This document shows positions 33,778-43,884 of a stretch of DNA of 64,000 nucleotides, one piece after another. The stretch lies in NCBI GenBank assembly GCA_040901795.1, contig JBBDYH010000037.1, forward strand, positions 62,001 to 126,000. The letters are read 5' to 3'. Every line of letters begins with the position of its first letter. The stretch's first letter is position 1. The notes beneath the pieces were generated by a model. The model saw only the letters and a program-made list of their open reading frames with translations. It was not told the DNA's origin and ran no database searches. A program made the position numbers and the translations under genes. The stretch comes from JBBDYH01 sp040901795 (GTDB taxonomy: Bacteria > Planctomycetota > Planctomycetia > Pirellulales > JALHPA01).

Positions 33778-36741
33778 ATGTTTATTCATCGCTCCTCAAA
33801 CTCGCTGGACTTATTATCTGCAAAGCGGTTTGCTGCGATAATCGTTGCTACGCTGGTTGTGGCGGTTCTTTTCCTGCCCTCCATGCCGCAAACGTGCTCC
33901 GCCGCCGAACCGTCGTCCCTTGATGTCGAGTTCTTCGAAAAGAGCATTCGGCCGCTGCTGGCCAAGTATTGCTACGAATGCCATGGGGCAGGCAAGAAGG
34001 TTGAAGCAAATCTTCGTCTCGATTCACCGGAGGGCTGGTTGAGGGGGGGCGATACCGGCCCGGCGATCATCGCCGGAAATCCCGAAAAGAGCTTGCTGAT
34101 CCAGGCGATTCGATACGGCGGCGAATTCGAAATGCCGCCCAAGGGGAAGTTGCCGGATGAGGCCATCCAATTGTTTGAAAAATGGATCGCGCGAGGCGCG
34201 CCAGCGCCACCGGGCGTCGAGGACCGAGTGACGCGGCCGCGAACGATCGATCTTGCCACGGGCCGGCAGTTTTGGGCCTATCGTCCGATCGCACTACCGC
34301 CGGTTCCCAGCCCTCAAGACGAAGTCTGGTCGGACCACACCATCGATCGCTTCGTGCTCGCTCGCCTGGAAACGGCTGGCATGGTCCCGAATCCTGCAGC
34401 CGATCGAGTCACACTGATACGGCGGCTAAGTTTCGATCTGCTGGGCCTGCCGCCAACGCCGGAGCAGATCGACGAGTTTCTCCGCGACGAATCGCCGCAG
34501 GCGTACGAGCGGCTTGTGGATCGTCTGCTCGCCTCCCCCCACTTTGGCGAGCGCTGGGGCCGCCACTGGTTGGATGTTGTCCGTTACGGCGAATCTCTGA
34601 CGCTCCGCGGGTTTGTGCTTCCCGACGCATGGCGCTATCGCGACTACGTGATCGATGCCTTCAACGAGGACCGGCCGTACGATCAGTTCTTGCGTGAGCA
34701 GATCGCGGGAGAGCTTTTGCCGGCGGAGTCGCTCGTCGCCAAGCAGCGGCAGCTTGTCGCCACCACCTTTTTGGCGCTCGGGAATACGAACTTGGAAGAG
34801 CAGGACAAGCGGCAGCTCGACATGGACGTGGTCGATGAGCAACTCGACACGATCGGCAAGGCGATGCTCGGGCAGACGATCGGGTGCGCGCGGTGCCACG
34901 ATCACAAGTTCGATCCCATCCCGACGAGCGACTACTACGCGATGGCAGGTATCTTGCGAGGCGCACAGGCGCTTGAGCACGCGAACGTGTCGAAATGGCT
35001 CGAGGTTCCGCTGCCGCTGCCGCCGGACGAGGAACAGCGATTCGCCCGGCTGGAGGCCAATCTGGCGGCCGCGGAGCAACGGATTCGCGACTTGCGAGTG
35101 GAAATCACACGGATCACCGATTCGCGGAAGGGGGACGCCGATGTGCCGGAACTTGCGCAGGTGAAAGATCTGCCCGGTATCGTTGTTGATGATCAGCAGG
35201 CAAAGCGGGTCGGCGTCTGGAAGGAGTCGCAGCATACTAAGCGCTATATTGCTACGGGTTATCTGCACGACGACAATTCGGAGAAGGGCGAAAAGACGCT
35301 CACGTTTGTGCCGGCGCTGCCGAAGAATGGTTTGTATGAAGTGCGGCTCGCCTACAGCTATTATCACAGCCGCGCCGAAAACGTGCCCGTAACCGTCTTT
35401 GGCGCCGATGGCGAGCGGACGCTGTTGATCGACCAGCGGCTGCCGCCCCCGATCGACGGGCGATTCATTTCGCTGGGCAATTACTACTTTGAAAAGACTG
35501 GTCAGAGCTTCGTGATCGTTGCCACGGAAGGCACGCAGGGACACGTCACCGCGGATGCCGTGCAGTTTATTCTGGAACAGGATGAGGCGACGATGGCGAA
35601 CTCGCCGTTGAAGCCTTCCATTCGGCCGGTTGGGATTGCTACGGCTGCAAATGCCGATTCGTCTAAGGGCGAAGACACCAGCCTGGCCGAGAAGCAAACG
35701 CTGCTCAAACAGCTTGAAAGCGAGCTGAGGGAACTCCGCAAGTCGTTCGAGGCACGGCCCAAGGTGATGACTGTTGTGGAGCGCGAAAAATCCGCGGACA
35801 TTGCGATTCACATCCGCGGGTCGGTTCATTCGCTGGGGGACGTTGTGCCGCGGGGGTTCTTGCAAGTAGCCACAGTCGGCACTCCGCCAGAAATCCCAGC
35901 CGGCCAGGGTGGACGCTTGCAGATGGCCGAGTGGGTTTCGGCGAGGTCGAACCCGCTGACGGCTCGAGTGTATGTCAACCGCATGTGGCACTGGTTATTT
36001 GGGCAGGGACTCGTGCGAACGACCGATAACTTTGGGGCGACGGGGGAGCCGCCCTCGCATCCGGAATTGCTGGACCACCTGGCGAGCCAGTTTATGAGCG
36101 ACGGATGGTCGACGAAGAAGCTGATTCGGTACATCGTGTTGTCGAGGACGTACCGGATGTCGTCGGCCGAGGATATCCCGAATGTAAAGCGAGACCCAGA
36201 GAATCGGCTCCTGTGGCGGATGAACCGCAAGCGGCTGGAGGCGGAGTACATTCGCGATGCGATGCTGTTGGTGAGCGGAGAACTTGACCGCGAAGTTAAA
36301 GGCAGCACGATCAAGCCAGGTACCAACGCGGACTACGGCTACCAGCACTCAGGGACGCGCCGCAGCGTCTATCTGCCGGTTCTCCGAAATGCCCTGCCCG
36401 AGTTGTTCGAGGCGTTTGACTTCGCGGACCCAAGCCTTGTCGTTGGTGAGCGGAATACGAGCACCGTGGCGACTCAGGCGTTGTTCCTTTTGAACGATCC
36501 ATTCGTGCGCGAGCGGGCTCAGGCCGCGGCGAAGCGGTTATTGTCGGAGAGGGGTGCGACCTACGAAGAGCGCGTCGAGAGGGCGTTTCGCCGCACGCTG
36601 GGGCGCAAGCCGACGGAGGAGGAGCGAGAGATTGCGCGCCGGACAGTCCGTCGCGGCGCATCGATGGAGGAGCGCGAAGCAGCCTGGGCGGAGTTGTTTC
36701 ATGCGCTGTTCGCGAGCGTCGATTTTCGATATCGTGATTGA
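33778..36741 (+). CDS. PSD1-type cytochrome protein with golvesin-like insert
   Basis: A 987-residue secreted protein, second of its kind in the window. The start at 33778 gives a signal sequence (FAAIIVATLVVAVLFLPSMP) ending near SAA; an in-frame TTG seven codons earlier is possible. PSCyt1 carries CYECHG (Cys65, Cys68, His69); DUF1549 follows with SFDLLGLPPTPEQIDEFL and a second motif CARCHDHKFDPIP. Residues about 468-608 form an inserted beta-sandwich of the golvesin/Xly carbohydrate-binding type (GIVVDDQQAKRVGVW; YEVRLAYSYYHSRAENVPV; HVTADAVQFI). DUF1553 ends the protein (NPLTARVYVNRMWHWLFGQG). The insert differs from that of the first PSD1 protein, suggesting a different ligand. It is divergent from the sulfatase run and 209 bases before its DUF1501 partner. 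Confidence 0.92.
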   Translation: MFIHRSSNSLDLLSAKRFAAIIVATLVVAVLFLPSMPQTCSAAEPSSLDVEFFEKSIRPLLAKYCYECHGAGKKVEANLRLDSPEGWLRGGDTGPAIIAGNPEKSLLIQAIRYGGEFEMPPKGKLPDEAIQLFEKWIARGAPAPPGVEDRVTRPRTIDLATGRQFWAYRPIALPPVPSPQDEVWSDHTIDRFVLARLETAGMVPNPAADRVTLIRRLSFDLLGLPPTPEQIDEFLRDESPQAYERLVDRLLASPHFGERWGRHWLDVVRYGESLTLRGFVLPDAWRYRDYVIDAFNEDRPYDQFLREQIAGELLPAESLVAKQRQLVATTFLALGNTNLEEQDKRQLDMDVVDEQLDTIGKAMLGQTIGCARCHDHKFDPIPTSDYYAMAGILRGAQALEHANVSKWLEVPLPLPPDEEQRFARLEANLAAAEQRIRDLRVEITRITDSRKGDADVPELAQVKDLPGIVVDDQQAKRVGVWKESQHTKRYIATGYLHDDNSEKGEKTLTFVPALPKNGLYEVRLAYSYYHSRAENVPVTVFGADGERTLLIDQRLPPPIDGRFISLGNYYFEKTGQSFVIVATEGTQGHVTADAVQFILEQDEATMANSPLKPSIRPVGIATAANADSSKGEDTSLAEKQTLLKQLESELRELRKSFEARPKVMTVVEREKSADIAIHIRGSVHSLGDVVPRGFLQVATVGTPPEIPAGQGGRLQMAEWVSARSNPLTARVYVNRMWHWLFGQGLVRTTDNFGATGEPPSHPELLDHLASQFMSDGWSTKKLIRYIVLSRTYRMSSAEDIPNVKRDPENRLLWRMNRKRLEAEYIRDAMLLVSGELDREVKGSTIKPGTNADYGYQHSGTRRSVYLPVLRNALPELFEAFDFADPSLVVGERNTSTVATQALFLLNDPFVRERAQAAAKRLLSERGATYEERVERAFRRTLGRKPTEEEREIARRTVRRGASMEEREAAWAELFHALFASVDFRYRD

Positions 36742-36832
36742 GTGAAAGAGGATTTGAACCGCCGAGACGCAGAGAGCAGATTTGGAAATGACAAGGAGTC
36801 GTACCGAGCGCGTGCCACAGCGAGGCGCTGGC

Positions 36833-36923
36833 AATGTCGCCCCTCCGGGGCTTTGGTGGGTTTGTGGGATTGAGTCCGCGGGCTGGCGCCCGCGGCTAGA
36901 GAATGTCGCCCCTCCGGGGCTTT
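36833..36923. repeat. Composite repeat, copy 2 (inverted relative to copy 1)
   Basis: Two copies of AATGTCGCCCCTCCGGGGCT (36833-36854 and 36902-36923) flank a perfect stem CCGCGGGC/GCCCGCGG (36876-36895). It is the same design as 29843-29930 in reverse orientation, with the central stem sequence changed. It sits between the DUF1553 gene and the DUF1501 gene, whose frame is open across the repeat. Confidence 0.75.
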
Positions 36924-36950
36924 AGAGTGAGATACCGAGTCGCACATTTC

Positions 36951-38375
<1,425 letters not shown>

Positions 38376-38991
38376 TCTGAGCCCGGAACCGGGTATTTGA
38401 GCCCATACAGCACCAGCAGGATCGACCCAGACACCAGCAGACAGTCGGCGATGTTGAAGACCGGCCAGTCGAAAAGCACGTCGCCGTCGGCCGCTTCGAG
38501 GCGGAAGTGCAGCCAATCGCGGACCGCGTAGACCGGTTCACCGAGGCGCTCGGCGGGGTAGTTCCAGGCGAGCCCAGGCAGGCCCAACCGGTCGTAAAGG
38601 TTTCCGAAGATGCCCCCCATGATGGCGGCCAACGAGATCGTCAACACCCAGTCGCGGGCGGCGCCTAGTGCAAACAGCCAGTAAGTAATGCCGGCGGCGG
38701 CGACGATCGACAGACCCGCGAAGACGAACGTCATCCCTTGCCCCAGGCCGAAGAGCGCCCCCTCATTCAAGCTCGTGGTCAGGCCGAAGACGCCGGGCCA
38801 AAGCACGATTGCCGGCTCCTGGCCAGGCATGCCGAGCCGGTCGAAGATCCAAGTCTTCGTCCACAAGTCCAGCGCGCAGCCTACCGCGACGATGACCGCA
38901 AAGGTGAGAATCCGGCTCTTTGGCAGTGGCTGCATCCTTGTTGAATAACCGCTGCGGTGGAGATTCACAAGGGCAAAAAGGAGAACAGTTC

Positions 38992-39132
38992 TCTCGTTCC
39001 CAGGCTCCGCGTGGGAACCGACTGGCCGCGAGGCTCTGCCTCGCATGAACGATCAGCGGACGTAGCCCTATGCACGTTTCGGCGGGCGGAGCCTGCCGGG
39101 CAGTGCGTTCCGAGGCGGAGCCTCGGAACGAG
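38992..39132. repeat. 141-bp element with inverted termini, copy 1
   Basis: It begins CTCGTTCC and ends GGAACGAG, with nested palindromes inside (GCGAGGCTCTGCCTCGC, about 39027-39043, and GAGGCGGAGCCTC at 39111-39123). The related copy at 51431-51567 shares the termini and the GGCTCTGCCT and GGGCAGTGCGTTCC segments. It has the structure of a non-coding miniature element and sits between lspA and the DksA-like gene. Confidence 0.75.
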
Positions 39133-39142
39133 TTCGAGGAGG

Positions 39143-39505
39143 CTACTTACCAAGCTTGGAAGCACACTTCACGCACAAGGCTGCGTACGGAATCGCCTCT
39201 AATCGGAGCTTCGGAATCTTGTTGCCGCACTCTTCGCAGTCGCCATAGGCGCCATCTTCGATCCGCTCCAGCGCGTGTTCGATGGCGCCGAGCGTTCCCT
39301 CGTCGTTTTCCATCAGGCTGAGCGTGAACTCCTGCTCGAAGTTATCGCTGCCAATGTCCGCCATGTGGATCGGCATCCGCGACATGTCCCCCCCGTCGCC
39401 GTTCCCCTTGAGGGCGGCCTCGGCTAGCTGAGTCACGTCGCCCCGCAACCGGGCTCGTAGAGCGAGGAGTTGTTTCCTGTAGAGCTTGGCTTCAGCCTTC
39501 TTCAT
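39143..39505 (-). CDS. DksA/TraR C4-type zinc finger protein
   Basis: A 120-residue protein of the DksA/TraR family, which reaches into the RNA polymerase secondary channel and modifies initiation. The helical hairpin at the N-terminus (KLYRKQLLALRARLRGDV) is followed by the tip region, a conserved EHALERIEDGAYGDCEECG and the rest of the C4 finger (ALCVKCAS), giving four cysteines in C-x2-C and C-x2-C. The tip has no obvious DxxDxA motif, so it may not act like classical DksA; planctomycetes carry several such variants. The gene stands alone, upstream of lspA on the same strand. Confidence 0.88.
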   Translation of the reverse strand: MKKAEAKLYRKQLLALRARLRGDVTQLAEAALKGNGDGGDMSRMPIHMADIGSDNFEQEFTLSLMENDEGTLGAIEHALERIEDGAYGDCEECGNKIPKLRLEAIPYAALCVKCASKLGK

Positions 39506-39832
39506 AGCCGTATTCTCCAGCAGTCGGTCCCAGATGTGAACGCCAGAATAGTTATAGAATCTTTATTCTAACAGATAGTGTACCAATCCGCTAGGGTCGC
39601 TCACATGAATTGGTCCGTCGTAAGTTTGGATGCATGCATGACAGAGCAACTGCTTCCCATGCGCATGGCCGCAGGGTGATATCGCGGAAAAAGTCGTTGT
39701 AATCGGCATAAACGGTAGGAAACGAACCCTTGCCGGAGTCGCTGCCATGCCCGCCCGGCTCGCCTTGCGGGATCGTGACATCGCACCTAAACTAAAACTC
39801 TCACGCTACTTCAGTCGAGAAGGACCACCGCC
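39506..39832. other. 327-bp spacer before threonine synthase
   Basis: A divergent promoter region between the DksA-like gene and threonine synthase. A minus-strand frame (39563-39781) contains a CxxH/CxxC-like pattern but has poor composition and no ribosome-binding site, and I do not call it. No repeats or terminators are evident. Confidence 0.5.
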
Positions 39833-41239
39833 ATTAGTGTCCTGCCGCAGACCGATGTCGCCTTCCAGCGCTGCATGAATCCTGCCTGCAGCGCCACCTA
39901 TGCCATTGAGGAGGTGCGGGTCGCCTGCCAATGCGGCCACTTGCTCGACGTCTCGTACGAGTGGGACCGGCTCCGGCTACCAAAGTCGCTGGACTACTTT
40001 GAACAGAAGTGGTCGCGGCGTTACGACCCCTTGTGCCTGAGCGGCGTTTGGCGGTTTCACGAGCTATTGCCTTTTGCGCCGGCCGAACAGGTGGTCACCA
40101 TTGGCGAAGGTCAGACGCTCCTGCAGGAGTCCGGCGGTGTGGCCAAATATGTCGGATTGGACCGCGGGCATTTGTTCCTCCAATACGAGGGCCTCAATCC
40201 TTCCGGGAGCTTCAAAGACAACGGGATGGTTGCCGCCTTCACGCATGCGCGCACCGTAGGCGCGCGCCGTGCCGCTTGCGCTTCGACCGGCAACACCAGC
40301 GCGTCGCTGGCGCTGTATTGCGCCATAACCAAACTTATGCGGGCGGTGATCTTCATTGGCTCGGGGAAGATCAGCTACGGCAAACTCTCGCAGGCGCTCG
40401 ATTACGGAGCGTTGACCGTGCAAATCGCGGGGGATTTTGACGATGCGATGCAGCGCGTCAAGGAGGTCTCGCAGCAGCTTGGCATTTATCTCGTCAACAG
40501 CGTCAATCCGTTCCGCTTGGAAGGCCAGAAGACGATTATGTTCCGGGTGCTCGAGGCGCTGCGCTGGGAAGTCCCCGATTGGATCGTCGTGCCGGGGGGG
40601 AATTTGGGGAATAGCAGCGCGTTTGGCAAGGCGTTTTCAGAGCTTAAGGAAGTGGGGTTGATCGATCGTATTCCGCGGCTGGCTGTAATCAATGCGGCCG
40701 GCGCCGACACGCTGTTTGAGCTTTATCAGCACCGCGGGCTACGCTGGAACGGCGGCAGCGTGGATGAGAGTATTGCCAGCCAGTATTACGACGAGCTGGA
40801 CCGAGAACAGCGCCGCGCTTCCACGATTGCCAGCGCCATCGAGATCAACCGGCCGGTCAATTTGAACAAGTGTTTGCGAGCGCTGGAAGTCTGCGATGGC
40901 GTGGTCCGCGAAGTGAGCGAACAGGAGATTCTGGACGCCAAGGCGCAAGTGGGCGCCGGCGGTTTTGGCTGCGAGCCGGCCAGCGCCGCCGGCGTCGCCG
41001 GCGCCAGGCAGCTTGTGGCGGAGGGCGTAATCGGCCGCGGCGAGCGCGTAGTCTGCGTGTTGACGGGACATCAACTCAAGGATCCGACAGCCACAGTCGC
41101 GTATCATACAACTGACCAGGCGCAGTTCAATCAGGTGCTGGGGAGCCGGGGCGTCAAACGCGCCGCGTTCGCCAACCGCGCAGTCGCGGTGAACAACGAC
41201 CTGGATGAAATCATCAAGGCGATTCAACTCTACAGTTAG
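39833..41239 (+). CDS. thrC: Threonine synthase, probable AUU start
   Basis: A PLP enzyme that converts O-phosphohomoserine to threonine. An N-terminal zinc-ribbon-like part (FQRCMNPAC...VACQCG) leads to the fold-type-II core: PLP lysine in NPSGSFKDNGM (Lys128 counted from the start used here), the STGNTSASLALYCAI loop and VVPGGNLGNSSAFGKAF. The first ATG is 39875, but it would remove the first ribbon cysteine and the conserved QTDVAFQRC. The frame is open back to TAA at 39788-39790 and contains no ATG, GTG or TTG in between; the best start is ATT at 39833, eight bases after AAGGA. The product would have 468 residues. AUU starts are rare, so the start is inferred while the function is secure. 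Confidence 0.9.
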   Translation: MSVLPQTDVAFQRCMNPACSATYAIEEVRVACQCGHLLDVSYEWDRLRLPKSLDYFEQKWSRRYDPLCLSGVWRFHELLPFAPAEQVVTIGEGQTLLQESGGVAKYVGLDRGHLFLQYEGLNPSGSFKDNGMVAAFTHARTVGARRAACASTGNTSASLALYCAITKLMRAVIFIGSGKISYGKLSQALDYGALTVQIAGDFDDAMQRVKEVSQQLGIYLVNSVNPFRLEGQKTIMFRVLEALRWEVPDWIVVPGGNLGNSSAFGKAFSELKEVGLIDRIPRLAVINAAGADTLFELYQHRGLRWNGGSVDESIASQYYDELDREQRRASTIASAIEINRPVNLNKCLRALEVCDGVVREVSEQEILDAKAQVGAGGFGCEPASAAGVAGARQLVAEGVIGRGERVVCVLTGHQLKDPTATVAYHTTDQAQFNQVLGSRGVKRAAFANRAVAVNNDLDEIIKAIQLYS

Positions 41240-41273
41240 GCATTGAGCCACAGAGAAACCTAGCCAAGAGGGA

Positions 41274-41425
41274 TTTAGCCACAGATGAACACGGATGAAC
41301 ACAGATAGTACCGACAGCGACTTATAACTGTTGTCTTCGATTTACTTCCGAAGCTATCTGGTCGATCTGCATTCGTTGGAGTCTGCTCGTATCTGTGTTA
41401 ATCTGTGTTCATCTGTGGCTAATAT
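41274..41425. repeat. Inverted pair of the ATCTGTGTTCATCTGTGGCTAA repeat
   Basis: TTAGCCACAGATGAACACGG and GATGAACACAGATAG (41274-41308) face TCTGTGTTAATCTGTGTTCA and TCTGTGGCTAAT (41391-41424) about 80 bases later. The intervening stretch has no gene. The unit also occurs at 31901-31932. It lies between threonine synthase and dapB. Confidence 0.7.
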
Positions 41426-41441
41426 TCGGTGATCCAAGAAT

Positions 41442-42239
41442 ATGGCCAAACTTCGTGTAGCGATCCACGGCGCGGCAGGGCGGATGGGGCAGCGGCTGGT
41501 GGCGCTCGGCTCGAGCGATACCGAGCTGCAAATTGTCGCCGCGGTCGATTCGCCGAATCATCCACGATTGGGACAAGACGCCGGTGTGATTGCCGGTGTG
41601 AGCACAATCGGTGTGCCGCTTGGTGGGCGGCTTGATGTCACGCCGGAGGTCGTGATCGATTTTTCCATTCCGGCGGGCGCAGAAGCGATCACACGGCTGT
41701 GCGTCGAGCGGAAGCTGCCGCTCGTGATGGCGACGACCGGCCTGGCCGAGGCGCAGCAACAGATGCTCCGCGAGGCTGCCCAGGCGATTCCGCTGCTCTG
41801 TTCGCCGAGCATGAGCCTGACGGTCAACCTGGCGATGAAGCTCGTCGAGATTGCAGGACGAGCCTTGGCGGATCATCCTTCCGGCGTGGACGTGGAGATC
41901 ATCGAGCGACACCACCGCTTCAAGGAAGATGCGCCCAGCGGCACGGCGCTGCGGTTTGGCGAGATCGTTGCGACGGCAATGGGGCAGACCAGGCACGTTC
42001 ACGGGCGGGAAGGCCGGCCCGGTCAGCGGCCGCACGACGAGATCGGCTATCATGCGATCCGCGTCGGCGACAACCCAGGCGAACATACAGTTCTCTTCGG
42101 CCTGCTCGCCGAGACGCTCGAGTTAACAGTTCGCGCGAGCAACCGCGATTGTTACGCGCATGGGGCGCTGGCGGCGGCAAAGTTTCTCGCCGGCAAGCCG
42201 CCGGGGCTGTATGGGATGAGCGACGTACTGGGAATCTAA
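41442..42239 (+). CDS. dapB: 4-hydroxy-tetrahydrodipicolinate reductase
   Basis: A 265-residue enzyme of lysine and diaminopimelate biosynthesis, reducing HTPA with NAD(P)H. The nucleotide-binding start (LRVAIHGAAGRMGQRLV) and the strand VVIDFSIPAGA are present, and the signature EIIERHHRFKEDAPSGTA (about residues 153-170) holds the catalytic His pair, Lys and the substrate-binding SGTA. The length matches standard DapB. Threonine synthase lies just upstream, so two aspartate-family genes are adjacent; the repeat-filled 202-bp gap makes a shared transcript uncertain. Confidence 0.95.
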   Translation: MAKLRVAIHGAAGRMGQRLVALGSSDTELQIVAAVDSPNHPRLGQDAGVIAGVSTIGVPLGGRLDVTPEVVIDFSIPAGAEAITRLCVERKLPLVMATTGLAEAQQQMLREAAQAIPLLCSPSMSLTVNLAMKLVEIAGRALADHPSGVDVEIIERHHRFKEDAPSGTALRFGEIVATAMGQTRHVHGREGRPGQRPHDEIGYHAIRVGDNPGEHTVLFGLLAETLELTVRASNRDCYAHGALAAAKFLAGKPPGLYGMSDVLGI

Positions 42240-42240
42240 C

Positions 42241-42315
42241 GTTCAAAGTTTAAGGTTCCCGGTTCAAAGTTGGACGCCTTTCAACCTTGAACTTTGAACC
42301 TTGAACTTCGAACTT
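42241..42315. repeat. Dispersed GTTCAAAGTT/AACTTTGAAC repeat
   Basis: GTTCAAAGTTTAAGGTTCC is followed by its inverted form (CAACCTTGAACTTTGAACC, then TTGAACTTCGAACTTGA). A related piece (CCTTGAACGTTGAACTTTGA, then ACCTTGAAC) lies at 47971-48001 between trpB and trpA. Both are intergenic. Confidence 0.65.
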
Positions 42316-42320
42316 GAGTT

Positions 42321-42728
42321 ATGGCCAAGTGCGAAGAAGGCTATCTATGCGAGGTGTGCGGCGAAGATGTCGCCGAGTTGACAGATAGCGATCTGTACTT
42401 GCGCTACGTGATCGGGCTGCTCGATCCGGAGGTGCTGCACACCAGTCGTGAAAGGCACATCCGCTGCAATCCCACGCTTGCGCAGTTCATCGTCGATGAC
42501 GAGTTTCCGCCGATCAGCGTCGGCGGGGCCTTCGACAAGCGGCTGCTCGATCCGATCTTTGTCCGCCAACAAGAGACGCTCGTCAGCCGTGGCTATCGGC
42601 GGCTCAAGGAAATCGCCGCACTCGACCTGCCAATCCTCGATTATCCGCTGCCCGAAGTGCGCGCGGCCCAAGTGGCCGCGTCTCTCCGAGACGCAAACAG
42701 CGAGTCTCGAAGAGACTCCCCCACGTGA
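42321..42728 (+). CDS. Conserved hypothetical protein with CxxC motif
   Basis: A 135-residue soluble protein starting MAKCEEGYLCEVCGEDVAEL, with Cys4, Cys10 and Cys13 near the N-terminus and a HIRCNP motif (about residues 46-51) that could complete a metal site. Then DEFPPISVGGAFDKRLLDP and FVRQQETLVSRGYRRLKEI. It resembles a small family seen in planctomycetes, function unknown. A zinc-stabilised fold is likely; no signal peptide or membrane segment. It follows dapB across a repeat and ends shortly before the convergent lipoprotein gene. Confidence 0.75.
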   Translation: MAKCEEGYLCEVCGEDVAELTDSDLYLRYVIGLLDPEVLHTSRERHIRCNPTLAQFIVDDEFPPISVGGAFDKRLLDPIFVRQQETLVSRGYRRLKEIAALDLPILDYPLPEVRAAQVAASLRDANSESRRDSPT

Positions 42729-42735
42729 TGTGGCG

Positions 42736-43842
42736 TCAAGGGGAAAGCGCCCGTCGCAAGCGCCGGCCGAGGTCGTCGAGGCTCCGTGGCTTAGGAACGT
42801 CTAGCCGTAACGATCTCTCGCCGTACTCCACGGCTGCTCGCGCCATCATCGAATCCGTGACGTCGAGCACGGCCTGCGACGCATCGCCTCTCCACGCTTG
42901 CACGATTGCACCGCGAAACATCGAGTAGCCGGCTTGCACGAGTGGACGCGACTCCTTCGCGAGCCGTTGCAGGCGTGCGGCGGCATCGGGGTCGCGCGCT
43001 TCGATGGTTGCCGTCAGCAAACGTTCGCCGCTCAGATCGCCGGTAAGCGTGATCATCGACACATCGCGAAGCGCGTTGACGTACGGCACGACTGCGCCGG
43101 ACAACTGTTGGCCTGCCGCCTCGGCAACTGCATCGAGGGCGAGAGTAAGCGGTTCTACATTCACCAGGAGTTGCAAGTCGCATTCGCGGTCAAGCTCGAT
43201 GAGTCGTCGTGCGAGGAGATTCTCCGACTGCATCGGCGAGAGCATCTTCTCGAGCTGTTTCCGAGCCGCAAAGACGATTGTGCGATCATCGGCGATGAAA
43301 AAGGCTATCGGTTGCTCGCCGGATTGCACATAGTACTTCTTGGCGCCTAGTTCGGCCTCCTGGAACTCGCCGCGCGTGGAGATCAGCTTGCGTCCGTCCA
43401 CGGGCTTGATAAAGCGCATCACGGCGCCAGGCGAGTACGGCGTCCCCAGCGGCTCGCCCTCCACCGCGGGCGTAAAGAACAAGAACCAGTGTTCCACCTC
43501 CCGCGGATCGAAGTTCCAGGCGTCGAGCGAGCCGGCAAAGATCTCCTCGTACGGTAGCGCGGCCAGGGCTTGCGATTGAAAGGCGCGGCGTGCGTTGAAG
43601 ACCACGGCGGCGTAAGCGTCGTCCGGCAGGTAACTGATGTCGGGCGCCTCGCCAGGCACGGGCTTTTCGAAAGCGGTGGGGCGAACCACGGTTGCCGCTG
43701 CCGGTCGGGGGGCGCCGACCGCGGCGCGGAGCTGTTGTCGGACGGGCGCCTTGAATGCGGCGACGGGGGGCAGCGTCGGCGCGGAGTCGTTGCACCCAAG
43801 TACGATGGCTGCCGTCAAGGCCATGAAAACGCCGGCGCGCAT
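42736..43842 (-). CDS. Predicted lipoprotein, unknown function
   Basis: A 368-residue protein with a lipoprotein signal (MRAGVFMALTAAIVLGC; lipobox VLGC, Cys17). A Pro/Ala-rich linker follows, then a globular region with PDISYLPDDAYAAVVFNARR and a repeat-like pattern of FFTPAVEG and YSMFRGAIVQAW. The profile recalls planctomycete proteins that describe themselves as sensors of nothing known; I do not recognise a catalytic motif. The ATG at 43842 is preferred over a GTG five codons upstream. It starts 42 bases after the MnmE-like gene and is probably the last gene of the obgE-coaX operon. Confidence 0.7.
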   Translation of the reverse strand: MRAGVFMALTAAIVLGCNDSAPTLPPVAAFKAPVRQQLRAAVGAPRPAAATVVRPTAFEKPVPGEAPDISYLPDDAYAAVVFNARRAFQSQALAALPYEEIFAGSLDAWNFDPREVEHWFLFFTPAVEGEPLGTPYSPGAVMRFIKPVDGRKLISTRGEFQEAELGAKKYYVQSGEQPIAFFIADDRTIVFAARKQLEKMLSPMQSENLLARRLIELDRECDLQLLVNVEPLTLALDAVAEAAGQQLSGAVVPYVNALRDVSMITLTGDLSGERLLTATIEARDPDAAARLQRLAKESRPLVQAGYSMFRGAIVQAWRGDASQAVLDVTDSMMARAAVEYGERSLRLDVPKPRSLDDLGRRLRRALSP

Positions 43843-43884
43843 CGAAAAACTCCGCACGTGCCAAGGATTGGGAGGGCCGGAAGT

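Noticed and set aside
39563..39781. 72-codon minus-strand frame with a Cys/His pattern
   Set aside because: The pattern (CGHAHGKQLLCHAC) is suggestive of metal binding, but the rest is random-looking and there is no ribosome-binding site.
39875..39877. ATG as the threonine synthase start
   Set aside because: It would remove the first ribbon cysteine and a family-like leader; the upstream ATT has a ribosome-binding site.
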